Positions 26,409 through 44,959 of a DNA stretch of 60,000 nt are shown here, piece by piece. Under the pieces are notes generated by a model, which was not told the DNA's origin, made no database searches, and saw only the letters and a list, made by a program, of their open reading frames with translations. A program made the position numbers and the translations under genes. The number at the start of each line of letters is the position of its first letter. The first letter of the stretch is position 1. This DNA is from Hydractinia symbiolongicarpus (lineage: Eukaryota > Cnidaria > Hydrozoa > Anthoathecata > Hydractiniidae): the NCBI RefSeq assembly GCF_029227915.1, contig NC_079883.1, forward strand, positions 24,616,001 to 24,676,000. Reading direction: 5' to 3'.

Positions 26409-26640
26409 GGCATATAGTTGACAAAAAATCAAAATTTTGATGTGACCATCATGTTCAGCATACTTTTTTTATTAACTGTGCCAATTTTTGTCGAAAATAA
26501 AGTAGTTTTAATTTTTGGACAAATTTTGGCCTGAAATGACATTTAGGTGACAAAAAATCGAACTTTTGTATCACCATCATTTTCAGCATACTTTATTTGT
26601 TAACTGTGCCAAATTTTGGCCTGAAACGTCATTTAGATGA
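26409..26640 (+). repeat. Two tandem copies of a repeat of about 129 bp
   Basis: Two segments starting at about 26411 and 26540 share GACAAAAAATC, ACCATCAT, TTCAGCATACTTT and TTAACTGTGCCAA in order. A third copy starts at about 26630 and breaks off after CATTTAGATGAC. No coding potential is apparent. Confidence 0.7.
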
Positions 26641-26799
26641 CTTCGCAGTACTTAGGGAGCTTGGGTACGAAGTTTAAATCTGTGACGTTGCAATCCACTT
26701 GGGACAGGGTTAGTTAGTTAGTCAGTTATACCAATTCTATCCTTCTCTCGGATGAACTTAAAATCCCAGGGTCGATTTTTTCTCAAAAAATGCCTCGAA

Positions 26800-26915
26800 A
26801 GAAAAAAAGGACGGTTTTAAAGAATTTCCTACGCCCTCGGGCGCGGAAATTTAAATAAAAAACGACGGTTTTAAGGAATTTCCTACGCCTTCGGGCGCGG
26901 AAATTCAATAATAAA
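26800..26915 (+). repeat. Duplicated hairpin unit, GAATTTCCTACGCC..GGGCGCGGAAATT
   Basis: Two near-identical units of about 58 bases each start GACGGTTTTAA and contain AATTTCCTACGCC and GGGCGCGGAAATT, which can fold into a stem. The units differ at a few positions (CCCTCGG versus CCTTCGG). Confidence 0.75.
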
Positions 26916-27821
26916 GAGGTGAGAGTAAAAATTATTATGATTATTTTAAAACATTTAAAAAATACAGAACAAAACTTTTAGCATTCTAAATATCTAATTC
27001 TTTAATACGAATAAATACTGGAGTTTTAAAAATATAATCTTTACAACGATATAATTATTTATAACAGTAAAAGAGAAAAAGAAAAATGTGCGAAAACTCT
27101 ACTGGACATGCACTTGAAACCAAAGCTTTTGGTGGGAGACTTTGTCGGTTGCGCCAAAGCCATACTTATGACTATTTTCAAATCTGGTTTGTAAAATAAA
27201 CATTTTGATAAACTTTAAGAAAGATAATGTCAGTAGATTAACGCAAAGCAAATTATCATTGTTCGAGTGAGGAAGTTTTTTCGTCATTTTAGCGAAGTCT
27301 CTAAAGAAGTGGTTATAGCACACGCTTTCTTAGTAAATGTTCCATTTGTTCAGTCATAATCGTTTCTTGTTATCTCTACAGAACAGATTTTTTAATTCTT
27401 TGTTTATGAAACTCACATTTTGGAGGTCGACATTCAGATACATTCGAAATTCCAATAAATTCGTATTTAAAATTTATAGGCTGTACAGACATGTATACTG
27501 TGTTTTTGTGAATTTCTTTTTAAATATTGTGAATATTCTTTACGCAAACAAAGCAACTTTGTTTCCACGCTATGTAAGTCAAAATAGTACCAAATCTTGC
27601 TGTGATATATTTAATATTTCGGTGTTGCCACGAAAACACTGTTTTGATTGGTCATAACACTGTTATAACATGCGTATCAAATTAAAAATAAATATATTTT
27701 TGTTTGCTTATTTTCTGGATTTTTAAAGTCCTTTTCTCTTTTACTCACTTTCATACATAGGAATTATTTCTTCATGATTTGAGCATCCTATAAGAAATGA
27801 AGGTTGTACACAGAGCTCTCA

Positions 27822-29441
27822 TCAACGACAGCCACAAGACTCTGCAGTCATTTGTACGGCATTCTTGAGAATCAGCTTATTTTCACTCGTTAGGTATAAG
27901 AAGGCTTGTTCTTTAAGCTTTGTCGGTACGCAGCATAATGCAGATGCTCGACTTGGATCCAAGCTTATGATAGAGTTTTGTATGATAGCATGGTTTGTTG
28001 TGTTAAAGTGAGGTGCTAAAGGTCTTGGACAAACACCTGAGCAATAATTTATATTATAGCCGACTGGAAGCACAATCCATTTATTCCAATTCAATGTTTT
28101 GAAGTCAAGCCTTAAGTACCGCAAACGACATGTTTCTCTACGCACCCTTTGATGCGTTTCATTACGTTTTTTGTAATCTTTAAGTTTTATATGATAAGCA
28201 TTTCTTCTTTTCCGTTCCTTTTTTGTCTTTGAATCGCGTAAGTTTTCTGACCGCGTGTAGATGACCAACAAAGGACGTTTCTTATGCCATTCATAAGAAC
28301 TGACGTCCCGCCGTTGTCGCAGATGAACTCGATGGTTATCTTCTTCGTTAATTTTAACGTTTAAAACTGTATTCTCGATGGATTTGTTTAGCCAAGTGTT
28401 TACCGTCGATGTTACGTCAAAACTCGCGTAGCCAAGTCTATTATCCGGAAGTTTTTTCCTTATTATCGGATGATCGTGGATTATGTTATTTGTATTATTG
28501 ACATATATACATATATGATTTTTGGTTTTGGTTTTATTGTTACGTCTTTCAGTAAAAAGAAGTAATTCGGCTCTATGAAGTTTCTCCTTTCGCTGAATAT
28601 CTGAGATGTTAAAGTGAAGCTTTTGCTTGTGTGAACTTCTCCGTTCATCGTTATCTTCTTCAACTATGGTAAAAGACAGTTAGTACATAACACTGGACCA
28701 TTTTTCTACTTTCTAGCTTCTTGTTTTGCAGTGGTAAAGGGCGGGACTGACTTGCAAACTTAACGTAAAAAAACAAGAGACAGTGAATGCTTATAAAGAA
28801 GAGGCTAGTTATGTTTGCTCAGGGAGATCTTGATGCTAGTAAAGGGAAGTGGTTGGGTGTTTTCTCTTCCCTGGCGTGGCTACGGCACTTTTTAGTGACA
28901 TTTCTATATTTGTGTCAACATATACTTAGTTGATGTCTCTTGATCAAAAGCATTAAACTTTTGATAAGTCAAAGGGAATGTATCGGTCACTACTAAAAAA
29001 AATTTAACCGCACACAAAACTTTTACTAATACAATACTAAGGCAATGAACAATATGTGTTTTGAGACAACTTATGCAACAACAATGGTAAATAAAATAAA
29101 TACTGACTACTGTGATAGACAACTCGTGCTGTGTCTGCATTATTTTTATCGTAATCTTTAAAATTGTCATCCGACCATTTGTAATATAACTTCAGTAAAT
29201 GTTCGGGTACTTTCAGTTCTTTGTTTAAAGATTTGGTAGGAGCGCCTTTCACGCCAAGAAAGTTCATAAATCGCTGCTCTACCATTTTTAACATTCTCTT
29301 GTTCTTCACAGGACTTTTAGTTGTAAATTTACCACGGTTAGCACTTGGTGTCTCCTGCGTTTTTTCCATTTGTAAACAAACATTTTGAAGTAGAAATACC
29401 ACAAAATGGAAAGTTATGATGAGGATTTGATACAGTTTCAT
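27822..29441 (-). CDS. BMP-type TGF-beta superfamily ligand precursor, complete, 2 coding exons
   Basis: Exon 1 is 29441-29111 and exon 2 is 28663-27822; together they give 1173 nt (390 aa). The donor TATCACA|GTAGTC joins in phase 1 to an acceptor CCATAG|TTGAAG. The first ATG (29441) begins a hydrophobic signal peptide (MKLYQILIITFHFVVFLL). The propeptide shows KVPEHLLKLYYKWSDD, DTARVVYH and HFNISDIQRKEKLHRAELLLF, all TGF-beta propeptide features. Two furin-type sites, RKRR (261-264) and RVRR (283-286), precede the cystine-knot domain. The domain starts at C289 (CRLRYLRLDF), has YCSGVC, PHFNTTNHAI, LCCVPTKL and ends CGCR. All seven knot and dimer cysteines are present in about 102 residues. 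Such ligands are secreted dimers that signal through type I and II receptor kinases to Smads. The TNHAI and CCVPTKL motifs place it with BMP/ADMP/GDF5-8 types rather than activins; the exact orthologue group is not clear. Confidence 0.95.
28664..29110 (-). other. Intron of the BMP-type ligand gene
   Basis: A 447-bp phase-1 intron splits the propeptide just before the region HFNISDIQ. An intron in the propeptide is common in animal BMP genes. No nested feature is seen. Confidence 0.8.
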
Positions 29442-32014
29442 CTTCAGTTTAATACAACCTGTAAAAAAAATAAAGATTATCAATGCATTTTTCCGTTTAT
29501 ATGTTTGGCCTGTTTTGTAAATGGGTGTAAACTTTATTTCTTCACAAAAAACAAATTATTAGTCATTAATCAAATCAACGGATGTCTTACACAGTCATAT
29601 TTATCTACTTAAACCTCTTTTCTCACACAAAAACCTAAAATTAAAAAACAGAAAAAAAAACATGAAGAAATGATAAACATATTGTAAGACTAGTGGTTAA
29701 AATAGTTTACATATACTGTTTTGGACACTCGAGAATCCGAGAAACTTTGTTTTGGGAGCCATTGAAATTGCATTGTGTCTGGCTTGGGTCATAGTGTATT
29801 ATCATGACTCAGAAACGATTGATTTGCAAAGTTTTTACGCCCTATAAGTGTCTTGAGTCTACATCAGATAAAAACGTTTATTATAATGCTTCCATGGGGC
29901 GTTTATTAAAGGGTGTCTATTCGAGGGGTTGACTGAAAGAAGGAAGTGTTTAAAGGAGAAATTCCGATCAAAAAGGAAAGGAAACGCATCGGAACGAACA
30001 ATTGTGATTTTTTGAAATCCGATTGGTTGATAAAATGTTCCGTTACGATCTAAACTGTAAGTTGAAATTCTTGTGAACAAGAACGTAAAAAATTATAAAA
30101 ACAAAAGAATAATAAGCATGTAGCCAATCAAAATAAAGTATTCGCTCCGTTTTATTTTGTTCTTAGTGAAAACTAAATTTGTATTTTTCTGTTACCAATG
30201 AAACACATCGGTGTTTGAATTTCCGTGTTTGAATAGATTATTTGTAAAGAATCAGTATAAGTCAACATTTGCATTGTTTTAAATAGGCGCCCACTAAAGG
30301 TGGCGTTTTTTAAAGGGGTATCTGCTAGAAGGGGCGTTTCTTAAATAAACAGAATCAGTAGAAAGAGGTGTTTGATTGGGGGGGGGGGGAGGGTCAAATA
30401 AAAGAGCGCGTTTTTTTGAAGCATTACAGTAAAACAATGAATGGTCGGACGCAAATATATCCCACATGACCAAAAATACTGAGAAATGATTAATTACCCA
30501 CCCTGATATAAGAAATAAAAGAAAGAAAAAAAGAAAAGGCAGGTCCGTTATTACATGCCAGCATATGTGGTCACGAAACTAAAAAGGGGACAAATAAAAC
30601 GTGCGTTTGGTGATTTTCATAGACCAGCGGTGTTTCTTTGTTGTGGTATTAGCGAGTCTACAGACGAATTTAAATAATTTATTAGACAGAAAGCAAACAA
30701 ATAAAAATGTTATGTTATCGTAGGTGGTATGAACTACTAAATTTTCTGTGATATTAATGTCTCGTGTGTATTTCTTTATGTCATTCTAACTAGATGTACT
30801 TAAAGTGCTTACAAAATAAAAGACATCGAAATATTTTGAATTTAAAGCATTTTTTTCAGCATTAGAACAATTGACAGGCGACGGTTGGACTCAATCTTTT
30901 AAGTTTTCTCCTAAAGTAAAAGAATGAAGAGTGTTTTGAGAAATTCAAATTTAAAATCGATAACCCGTAAAATAATCCATGTGTTTACTGGGCGCACATA
31001 TTCTTGTCCTCAGATTATGGCTCGTGCATAGCCTGGGAATCGCTATTTTGTGCCTCCTTAACTCAAAGTCGTGGTTCGACTACCATTTTGAAAAGAATAC
31101 GGGTATTAACATAGGAGATAACAATTGACTAAAGGCAAAAGACTCCGGGATGATTTCCAGGAATCAAAGAAGATTCTTTTTGCCATTTCCAATGATTTTT
31201 AACTCCCTCAACGTTTGAACGATACATTTAACTGTATTTTTTAAAAGTCTGCCGAAATTTTTAAATTGGAATAGTTGTTTTACAATTTATCCGCCTGAGA
31301 GAAAAACATTTTTATCCCCCTATCAAAATAATTCAACCCTTAAAAAAAAACAAGTTAAAAGTGAGAAATTGAAGGAAGTACAGATTAGATATTTTGTAAG
31401 TTCTGACCCTTTAAAATTATATTTTACTGGCAGTAATGAGCGAGTCGTGTGAACTGTTTCAATTAAATAATCTGCATGAAAATAGTAAATTTAATCTCAT
31501 TTTATCGTATATTGGTAAATATAAAATCAAATTAAATTTATTTATCTTTAGCCACTGAAAGAATAAAATAATAACAGCCCATGGACTTCATTATGAAAAT
31601 CAGAAATATCTAAATGAAAAACAGAAAAATTCCTAAAAATATCATTTCAACAAAATTGCGACGAGTAGAATCTTGTTCCCAGGGGCATGAATTTACGTGT
31701 TCCTTGAACGGGCACGCCATCTCACTGACTCACAACACAAACAAAATGTCGCAATCTTTCGCTGGGAATGAAGAAAATTTTTCTTTTGAGAAAATATAAC
31801 GCAAGTTTTAGTTTAGCATGCTCATAGTCACTTCTAGATCAAAATACTTTCTTTAAAGAGAGAAATAATTAACTTGAACTAGTGACTTTAAAAGAGGTAG
31901 GTAACGGTCAAGTTTCAAACTTGATGTACAAAATTTCAGGTCAATAAACCCAAAAGTCGTAAAATTTAATCAAAAAGTTTTTCGAATTTATCATATTTCA
32001 GGTGCAAAGATATA

Positions 32015-32555
32015 CAGTGGACTCTCCATAACTCGAACTCTCACAAGGAATCAGAAATCGGTCGAGTTATGGAGCGGTTCGAGTAATGGAGAGTTTGGAA
32101 AACTTGCCAAGTTTATCCTTTATACATAAGCCCCTTGAAAGAAAACGCTGTATTTGAGTAATTGTCTACCTTACGGATGAGAAGAAGTCGTAAACAGTTT
32201 ATTTCAGTTGATTAAATTTATTCTGTAATGAAAAAATCTGTAATTACAGTTTGTTTACTGGTCAAATTAATATTATCATTCAAATCCTTGAGAGACTCCA
32301 TCATTTCTTTTCCAAATACGGAGAAAAGGCTGAAATTTTCGAGAATACTAAAAGCCGAACACACGTAGAAAATATTTGAATCAGAAAAAAACTGTTTGAC
32401 TTACTTATTGTTTGACTTAAGGAGATTTTCGAGTTATTGGGTTCGAGTAGTAGAGAGTTGATTATGAGAATTTATTAGGAAATCTTCTGTGCGTAAAAAT
32501 TCGGAGTTAAAGAGCGGTTCGAGTTAAAGGGTTTCGAGTTATGGAGAGTACACTG
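32015..32555. mobile_element. Tigger/pogo-like MITE, CAGTGGACTCTCCATAACTCG ends
   Basis: The left end CAGTGGACTCTCCATAAC, TCGAA is mirrored by TTCGAG, TTATGGAGAGTACACTG on the right. The repeats extend inward with several degenerate copies of GAGTTATGGAG and GGTTCGAG. The left flank is TA; the right flank reads TG, so one target base has probably mutated. End sequences of this form are typical of Tigger/pogo elements. The 541-bp interior has no transposase. Confidence 0.85.
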
Positions 32556-33384
32556 TGGATCAAAACAACGGGGCTAGAGAAACGAATTAGAGGGACAAGG
32601 TCTTAGCCCTCCTCCCTTCTTTCCCCATAATTTAGATAAAGTCATTTTAAGCGATTTCAGTGTGTTTTTGGAGTAAAATCTTTTCTCAGCACCCAACTAT
32701 GGTGCCTTTTTTACTATCGCATCCCCTCCATATCAAAACCCCTCTCTCTATATTTGATCTTGTGACGCGAATTCTAATGTTTTGGTCGTCCGAAATTCAT
32801 CTCTTGAGTTGCGTAGACATCCAGAGTCTTCTATATTGAGATCAGTTTTAACTACATTCATTCTTTGACATTTTGAAATTATTTTAATCTTGATTTTACA
32901 AGGCGCCTTGTTTAAAAGCCCACTCGTAACTACTTGATCCAATCGTCGCATATGATGATAAATTCATGTTATGTTTAGACCACTTCACACGTGTTTTTTC
33001 ATTCATTTTACGAAAACAAGCGTACAAACCACGTACATCATGTGTAAGACATTCTGTTTATTCCAACAGACACAGAATTAGCAACCACATGTTAATAACA
33101 TTATAATTGCAAAATAAACACAACAGTTAAACACGAAGTGATTAAACTAATTGACACATGACTGGACATCAACAACACGTAGTTGTGAAAAGTTTAAACT
33201 AATACACTGCTTTTTATTGTTTATAATTTGTAGCGAATTATGAGGAGTGGACTTTAAGCCTCGTATTCCTGTAACCTTACCCTAGTACCCTGTATATAAG
33301 CTAGCACTGCGTAAATGTCGTTGGATTTAACCTTAAGTATCAACCGCCTGTACACATAAAGCGAATATTTTTCCAAAATTCTTT

Positions 33385-33470
33385 CAACCTCGTCCCGTTG
33401 GCTTTTTTTCTCTCATTAGAGCTGCCCTCTGATATGCAAAAAGAGACAACAGGTCCTGGGATTGAGGTTG
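33385..33470. mobile_element. Short MITE, CAACCTCGTCCC ends
   Basis: The 86-bp unit starts CAACCTCGTCCCGTTGGC and ends CAGGTCCTGGGATTGAGGTTG. The ends are imperfect inverted repeats. A related unit is at 36016-36086, and half-copies lie near 10245 and 49480. Confidence 0.7.
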
Positions 33471-35569
33471 ATATCCTTTTTTTTCCAACAATATCCGTTG
33501 TTATGCTCAATTTACGAGAAAGTTACCTAAACCAAACCATGCCTTGCTGGGATAACGAAAGTTAAGTCGATTAGAACGAGGACCAAAAGACTTCTGGTAA
33601 AAAGTCATTAAAATGTTTTTTTTTAATCGTGGTTTAGTCTGGTCTTTTAATTAGACCTATGCAAGAAAGGTTTTTATAAAAGTATAAACAAAGTCACGCC
33701 GCCTGATGCTCACTGGTTTGTGTCACTAAATTCAAGGAAATTTCATTTTCGTCAAAACTCCAGGTCTCACACGTTCTTTTTTCTTACTGGAGCAAGGTTT
33801 TGATAAGCTCGAACAATTCAAGAAGCACAATAGAGGCGTTACGTAAGTTTGTATTAAAGGAAATTCACTAAATAATTCTTTTTACTTTTTTATAGACGTA
33901 AGGTAATGAAGAAATACTTGGTTATTTCTAAAAAGTTCTGAGAAAAATTATGGAAAAAAATTTGAATGTCCAAAGATTCTTTACACTTCTTATAAGAAAA
34001 ATCATCAAAAAAAACAAAATCATTCTAAAAAAGTCAAAAACAAAGTACCTGTCAATTAAACCCTCAGCTTACCTTCTTTCTGTGCTAGCTCAACTTCCTT
34101 CCCTAGTGCTTTATTTCCTTCTTGATAGCTACCGTTCTTTTTGTGTTTACAAAACGTTTAGGGTCTTGTTACATCAGTTTATCTTGGATAGAGTTTTATT
34201 AACAAAACAGTCCATGCTCCAAATTTGTTTTATTTTTCTAACAACAAATAGAATAGGATCAGTAGAAAGATATTAAAGTTAACATAACTCTTTCAAAACA
34301 ATTTCTTTCATGTTTGTTTAAAACTAGTGCTTTAGAAAACAAACTTGAATTCTTTCTTTTTTTTTCACGCAACGCACTTTTATGTCTTTATGATCGTTTA
34401 CTTAATGCTAGAGTAAATAAAGTTGAGAGCTAAATTTGAACAAAAAACTGATTAAGCACGAAGGATTCGCATCGTCGAAATTTATTCCCTAGTTGGTGTA
34501 ATTATTTTTAGGCGGAAAGAAAAACATGATAAAGGATTCCACTGAGTGCGGTGTTAAGCCGCCAAATGTAGCTCTTTTCTTTGATGTCACCATGATAGGT
34601 TTAGTCACTTGATTAAATCACCGCCATCAAGATAAAGCAAATGATACTATAAGCACTAACAGGTTCATTGTTGGTACATTAAGCGCAAAAGTAAAAAGGG
34701 TTAGATTTGTTATTCGATGTGTAGGTTTTGAAGATTGATTGACAACTTAAACCTTGACCGTGTTGATGACGTCATCAATTCTTCTCTAAAAGCCTTGCTA
34801 ATCCTAAAAAAGCCAACCCATTTAAACGATGCAATTTCTTAAAAATCACGATGTCACTCATAAGTATAACGTTTAGCCTAGACTAAATTGAGAGGTTAAA
34901 GTTAATTTAACAGCAAGATATACCGCCCCAGGCGTTTTGATTTGCAATTAAGGTCTTCTTGGTTTTAAATCAGAAGTGTGATATACGTCAGTCTCTCTAA
35001 TTTAAAATATTAAGAAATGAGTACGGATTTTCGGTTTTAGTGACTTACAGGAATATTGATCAAAACGCGGGGAAAAATGTGCACGATTGGAAAGTATTAT
35101 ACAGTAGATCTTTTATCTCTAAAAATACCAAAATATTCCATTAAAGTTGATTAGTTTATACAATATTTATCACGTGATTTTCGTTAGTTTTTCTTTTTAT
35201 TTAAATCTATGTGTACATACCAACGTGATCAAGTGAAAGATTCAGATGTTATACGGTAATAGAAAAATCCAATTTAAAAATAATCTGCTTCTAATTGCTT
35301 TATGTTCTTGGTCAATATATAGGACATTTTAAAATCATCACCATAAAAGTACAATTCAATTTTGGTAAACAAGGAATTAATCTTCATTTCGGATTTGTCA
35401 GTTTGAATTCCGAGCTTTTAGACTACCCCTATTTTAGATAGAGAGTGACTGATTCTACCACAAAAAATTTGAAATTTAGAAAACACTGGCGGACAATTGC
35501 TATCTTTTCCATATAAGCTTAATGTTAGTAAATTTGTATTTATTTATTGTAAAGAGCAGAATTATTGCT

Positions 35570-35619
35570 TATTCTATTTAGGCAACATACACGCACGTGT
35601 ATGTTGCTCAAATAGAATA
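35570..35619. repeat. Imperfect 23-bp hairpin
   Basis: TATTCTATTTAGGCAACATA is mirrored by TATGTTGCTCAAATAGAATA; the arms differ at two adjacent bases and extend through ACGTGT at the centre. Confidence 0.75.
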
Positions 35620-36015
35620 TACTTTTGGGGCTGAGATTTGGCTCAAAGACTAAACCGCTACGTAACTAAGCAGATTTAAAATTTAAAAAGTCAAACAACT
35701 GACACTTTACGTAAGATTATCTAACCAGCAACCAAAAAAAGTTTTTAAAACAATGAATTTTTTACTAAATAATAACATCGAGGTGCAAAAAAGGAAGTGG
35801 AAAGGTTAAAAATTTGAACTTAACTGTTAAGCAAATTCTTAGCAACTTTGAGACCGACATTAACATTGTGACCTTATAAGCCTGAAATAAATAAAGACCT
35901 TTCACTGTGGAACGACAAAAGCTATAACAAAATAGATTGCGTCGCACGGTTTGATTGCATTTCCAACACAGATAAAGAGTTCAATACAAATCCAGCCTGC
36001 TTGGTTACTTCATGA

Positions 36016-36086
36016 CAACCTCGTTACTAGGGCATTTTGGCTTTTTAATACGGCTTAGGGGTCACAAGACCCTGGGGACGAGGTTG
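36016..36086. mobile_element. Short MITE, CAACCTCGTTACTAGGGC ends
   Basis: The 71-bp unit starts CAACCTCGTTACTAGGGC and ends ACCCTGGGGACGAGGTTG, its imperfect reverse complement. It belongs to the same family as 33385-33470. It is too short to encode anything. Confidence 0.75.
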
Positions 36087-37139
36087 AATTCTTGAGTTAC
36101 TTCAAACAACCTAATACGTGATGTGAACACAACTATTTCTCCTGTCTGTCAACATTAGGTCAAGTTCCCCCTCCCTGGCACTGATTATGAAGTCAAACTT
36201 TTCCTCTGGCACGGATTATCAACCCTTGGCACTGATTATCAAGTCAATTTTTTCCCCGGCTACTGATTATCTAGTCAAAATCTCTCGCACTTTTTCCCGC
36301 CTTTAAAACGCTTCAAACAGGGTTACCAATCGACGTCAAGTCTAAATTTTTATTGCATCGAGCAAGACAAAAATACATATAAGGATTATTCTCATATTTA
36401 TAAAATCAACAATGACCAACAAAACGCTGTCGTAAAGTTTTAAGGTAAATAAAGAAAACAAAATAAAAACAGACAAAATGTTTCAAAATACCACGCGGGA
36501 CAATAAAGGAGACATGTCAATAAGCAGGTATTTAAAGATCGGTATTGCACAATTTTAATAGCTCAATGTTCTTAGAAATATACCTTGCTTTAACAGAATA
36601 CAGCCGTCAAAATCTCTCTGCGTCTCCAAGTAAGATAACTTCACAAAATAACACAGCTTCATTTCCTTAGCACAATAACTTTTTTTTAATCTCAGATTTT
36701 TATGAACCTTGGCGCTGATCGTATCCTAAAGTGGTCGTGTTTAATAGTGCGATAAAGCCTACTGACTGAGTTAAGTATTGTCAATGCAAAAGGCTCTCTA
36801 GCTAAGTTTGGGTACTGAATAAAAAATTACCGCATTTTACCATTTATTTCCCAGAATTGCGGAAAACTTTTTATCTCGGGCCCAAAGGTCCGTCGGCTAC
36901 TATACAGGGCGCAATATTTAAAATTACTTCGATAGATAGATATGTAAAGACAGCAGAGGCTAGAGGCCGCCGGGTTGTTGATATCAAGGCTAAAACATTT
37001 GGTTTTAGGAAATTAACATTTCCTTACAAGGGAATGAGAATGTTTAGTTTTATTCTCAATTAGTACAATGACCAATCTGAACACAGATTGTAAATATAAT
37101 ACAAGTCTTACGGGCTTTGGTTTTCGACTGCTCTTTAAA

Positions 37140-37405
37140 TTCGTCGTTCAAAGGAATTACGTCAATGTAATATCGTCGTCCAAAAGAATTACGTCAATGT
37201 ACTATCGTCGTCCAAAATAATAACATCACTTTGATATCGTCGTCCAAAAGAATTACGTCACTTTAATCGTCGTCCAAAAGAATTGCGTCTCTTTAAAAGA
37301 ATTGCGTCTCTTTAAAATCGTCGTCCAAAAATACTCCGCTTCAATATCGTCATCCAAGTAAAGCAAGTCATTTTAATATCGTCGTCCAAATAAAATACGT
37401 CACCT
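37140..37405 (+). repeat. Tandem repeat, about 8 units of roughly 31-37 bp
   Basis: The core TCGTCGTCCAAAAGAATTACG recurs with variation (37141, 37174, 37206, 37241, 37269, 37320, 37349, 37380). The units end in GTCAATGTA, GTCACTTTAAT or GTCTCTTTAA. A frame through part of it on the minus strand is a repeat artefact. Confidence 0.85.
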
Positions 37406-38458
37406 TGGCAACATACGCGACAAAGAAGTCTCACAATTAACAAACAAACTTTGTTACGGCAAATACTCGACATACAGAACGGGATTGCTTCATTATTTTT
37501 TAGAGCGCACCTAATATATTTCTTTTCGAAACAAACTATTAAAAGCATTTAGTCGGTGCAAAGAGTAAAAATAAAGACACGTTGCGATCAATCGCTTCGT
37601 CGGTTAAGTTTAAATAATTATCTTGTAAGAGGAAGCATAGCGCCACTGTCAACACCTCATCAAATTCACAGGAATATCAAAACAACGCGTATTTTAGTTT
37701 TTTGATAGGAAAAAATACACGCGAACTTTCTTTCCGATTTGCGCTAGTAATTTTAATTTGTTGCACGTTTTAAACATTTTCGAGGTATTATAAGAAACTT
37801 TTTGGAATTTTCGTTCAGGTCGAAACAAAATTTAAAAATTATAGAAAGTGACATACTCTGAAAATTTTCAATTAGTTTTTTCGCGACCATTTTTTTGTGC
37901 GCGCAAACCCAATCTGTCATGGAGTACCATTTCAAAAGAAGGAATTGTTTGTAAACAGCGACATCGTTCGGCAAGGTTGAAAAAATCCTGAGAAAAATTA
38001 AAGGAAGAGATTCTGACAGTTTAAAGGCAAACCTGTTGCATGCGCATATCTGTGACTTTTTGTTTTGCTTATTTTCTTGAGTAATTAATGTTCAATAACT
38101 ATGAAACTGCGAAAAAAAACAAATATTTTGCTAACAAGCGCGTGAAAATTTGTGTCTTGTTTATGTCAAAATAAAGCTAAAAACTGAAACTAAAAAAGTG
38201 CTTATTTGGTATAATAACATTTTTGAATACAGTAACAAAATAGTTGGCTCGTCTCACATAGAAACGAGAGAAGATTGGTGATTTTGACTCAATCACAACA
38301 ACCTATTGTCTTCTACCATGATTTCGCATTTCTATTGGTTTACACTCTCCCTTTAGCCTCGATTTAGCAAGATTTTTATGCAATGTTAAGGAGTTATTCT
38401 CTTGAATTCATATGCATCTTTTGCTGACGTCACATCGTAAACGCGTCTCTCGGTAAAC

Positions 38459-44959
<6,501 letters not shown>

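Larger units (their letters stand above)
24571..27821. other. Intergenic, transposon remnant to BMP gene 3' end
   Basis: No gene is recognised. It contains a perfect 18-bp hairpin (25323-25362), a two-copy repeat of about 129 bp (26409-26640), and a duplicated hairpin motif near 26800-26915. The right end is the 3' UTR of the BMP-type gene. Confidence 0.5.
29442..38458. other. Long intergenic region, BMP 5' end to APLF 3' end
   Basis: About 9 kb without a recognised gene. Features seen are a Tigger-like MITE (32015-32555), two short CAACCTCGT elements (33385-33470, 36016-36086), a 23-bp imperfect hairpin (35570-35619) and a tandem repeat (37140-37405). Open frames here (for example plus 33950-34276 and plus 36857-37063) lack recognisable domains and splice context. 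BMP regulatory sequence may lie here. Confidence 0.5.

Noticed and set aside
29870-30400. GGGGCGTTTATTAAAGGG-like repeated phrases
   Set aside because: They resemble a known style of cnidarian repeat but I could not define ends or period.
31060-31100. B-box-like GTGGTTCGACTACC
   Set aside because: No matching A box or cloverleaf upstream; a single short match is expected by chance.
33950-34276. 108-codon plus-strand frame
   Set aside because: Lys-rich then hydrophobic, but composed of A/T-rich codons, with no recognisable motif and no conserved splice context.
36175-36300. Repeated GGCACTGATTATCAAGTCAA phrases
   Set aside because: Possibly a degenerate 40-50-bp tandem repeat of three or four units, but divergence is too high to define a unit safely.
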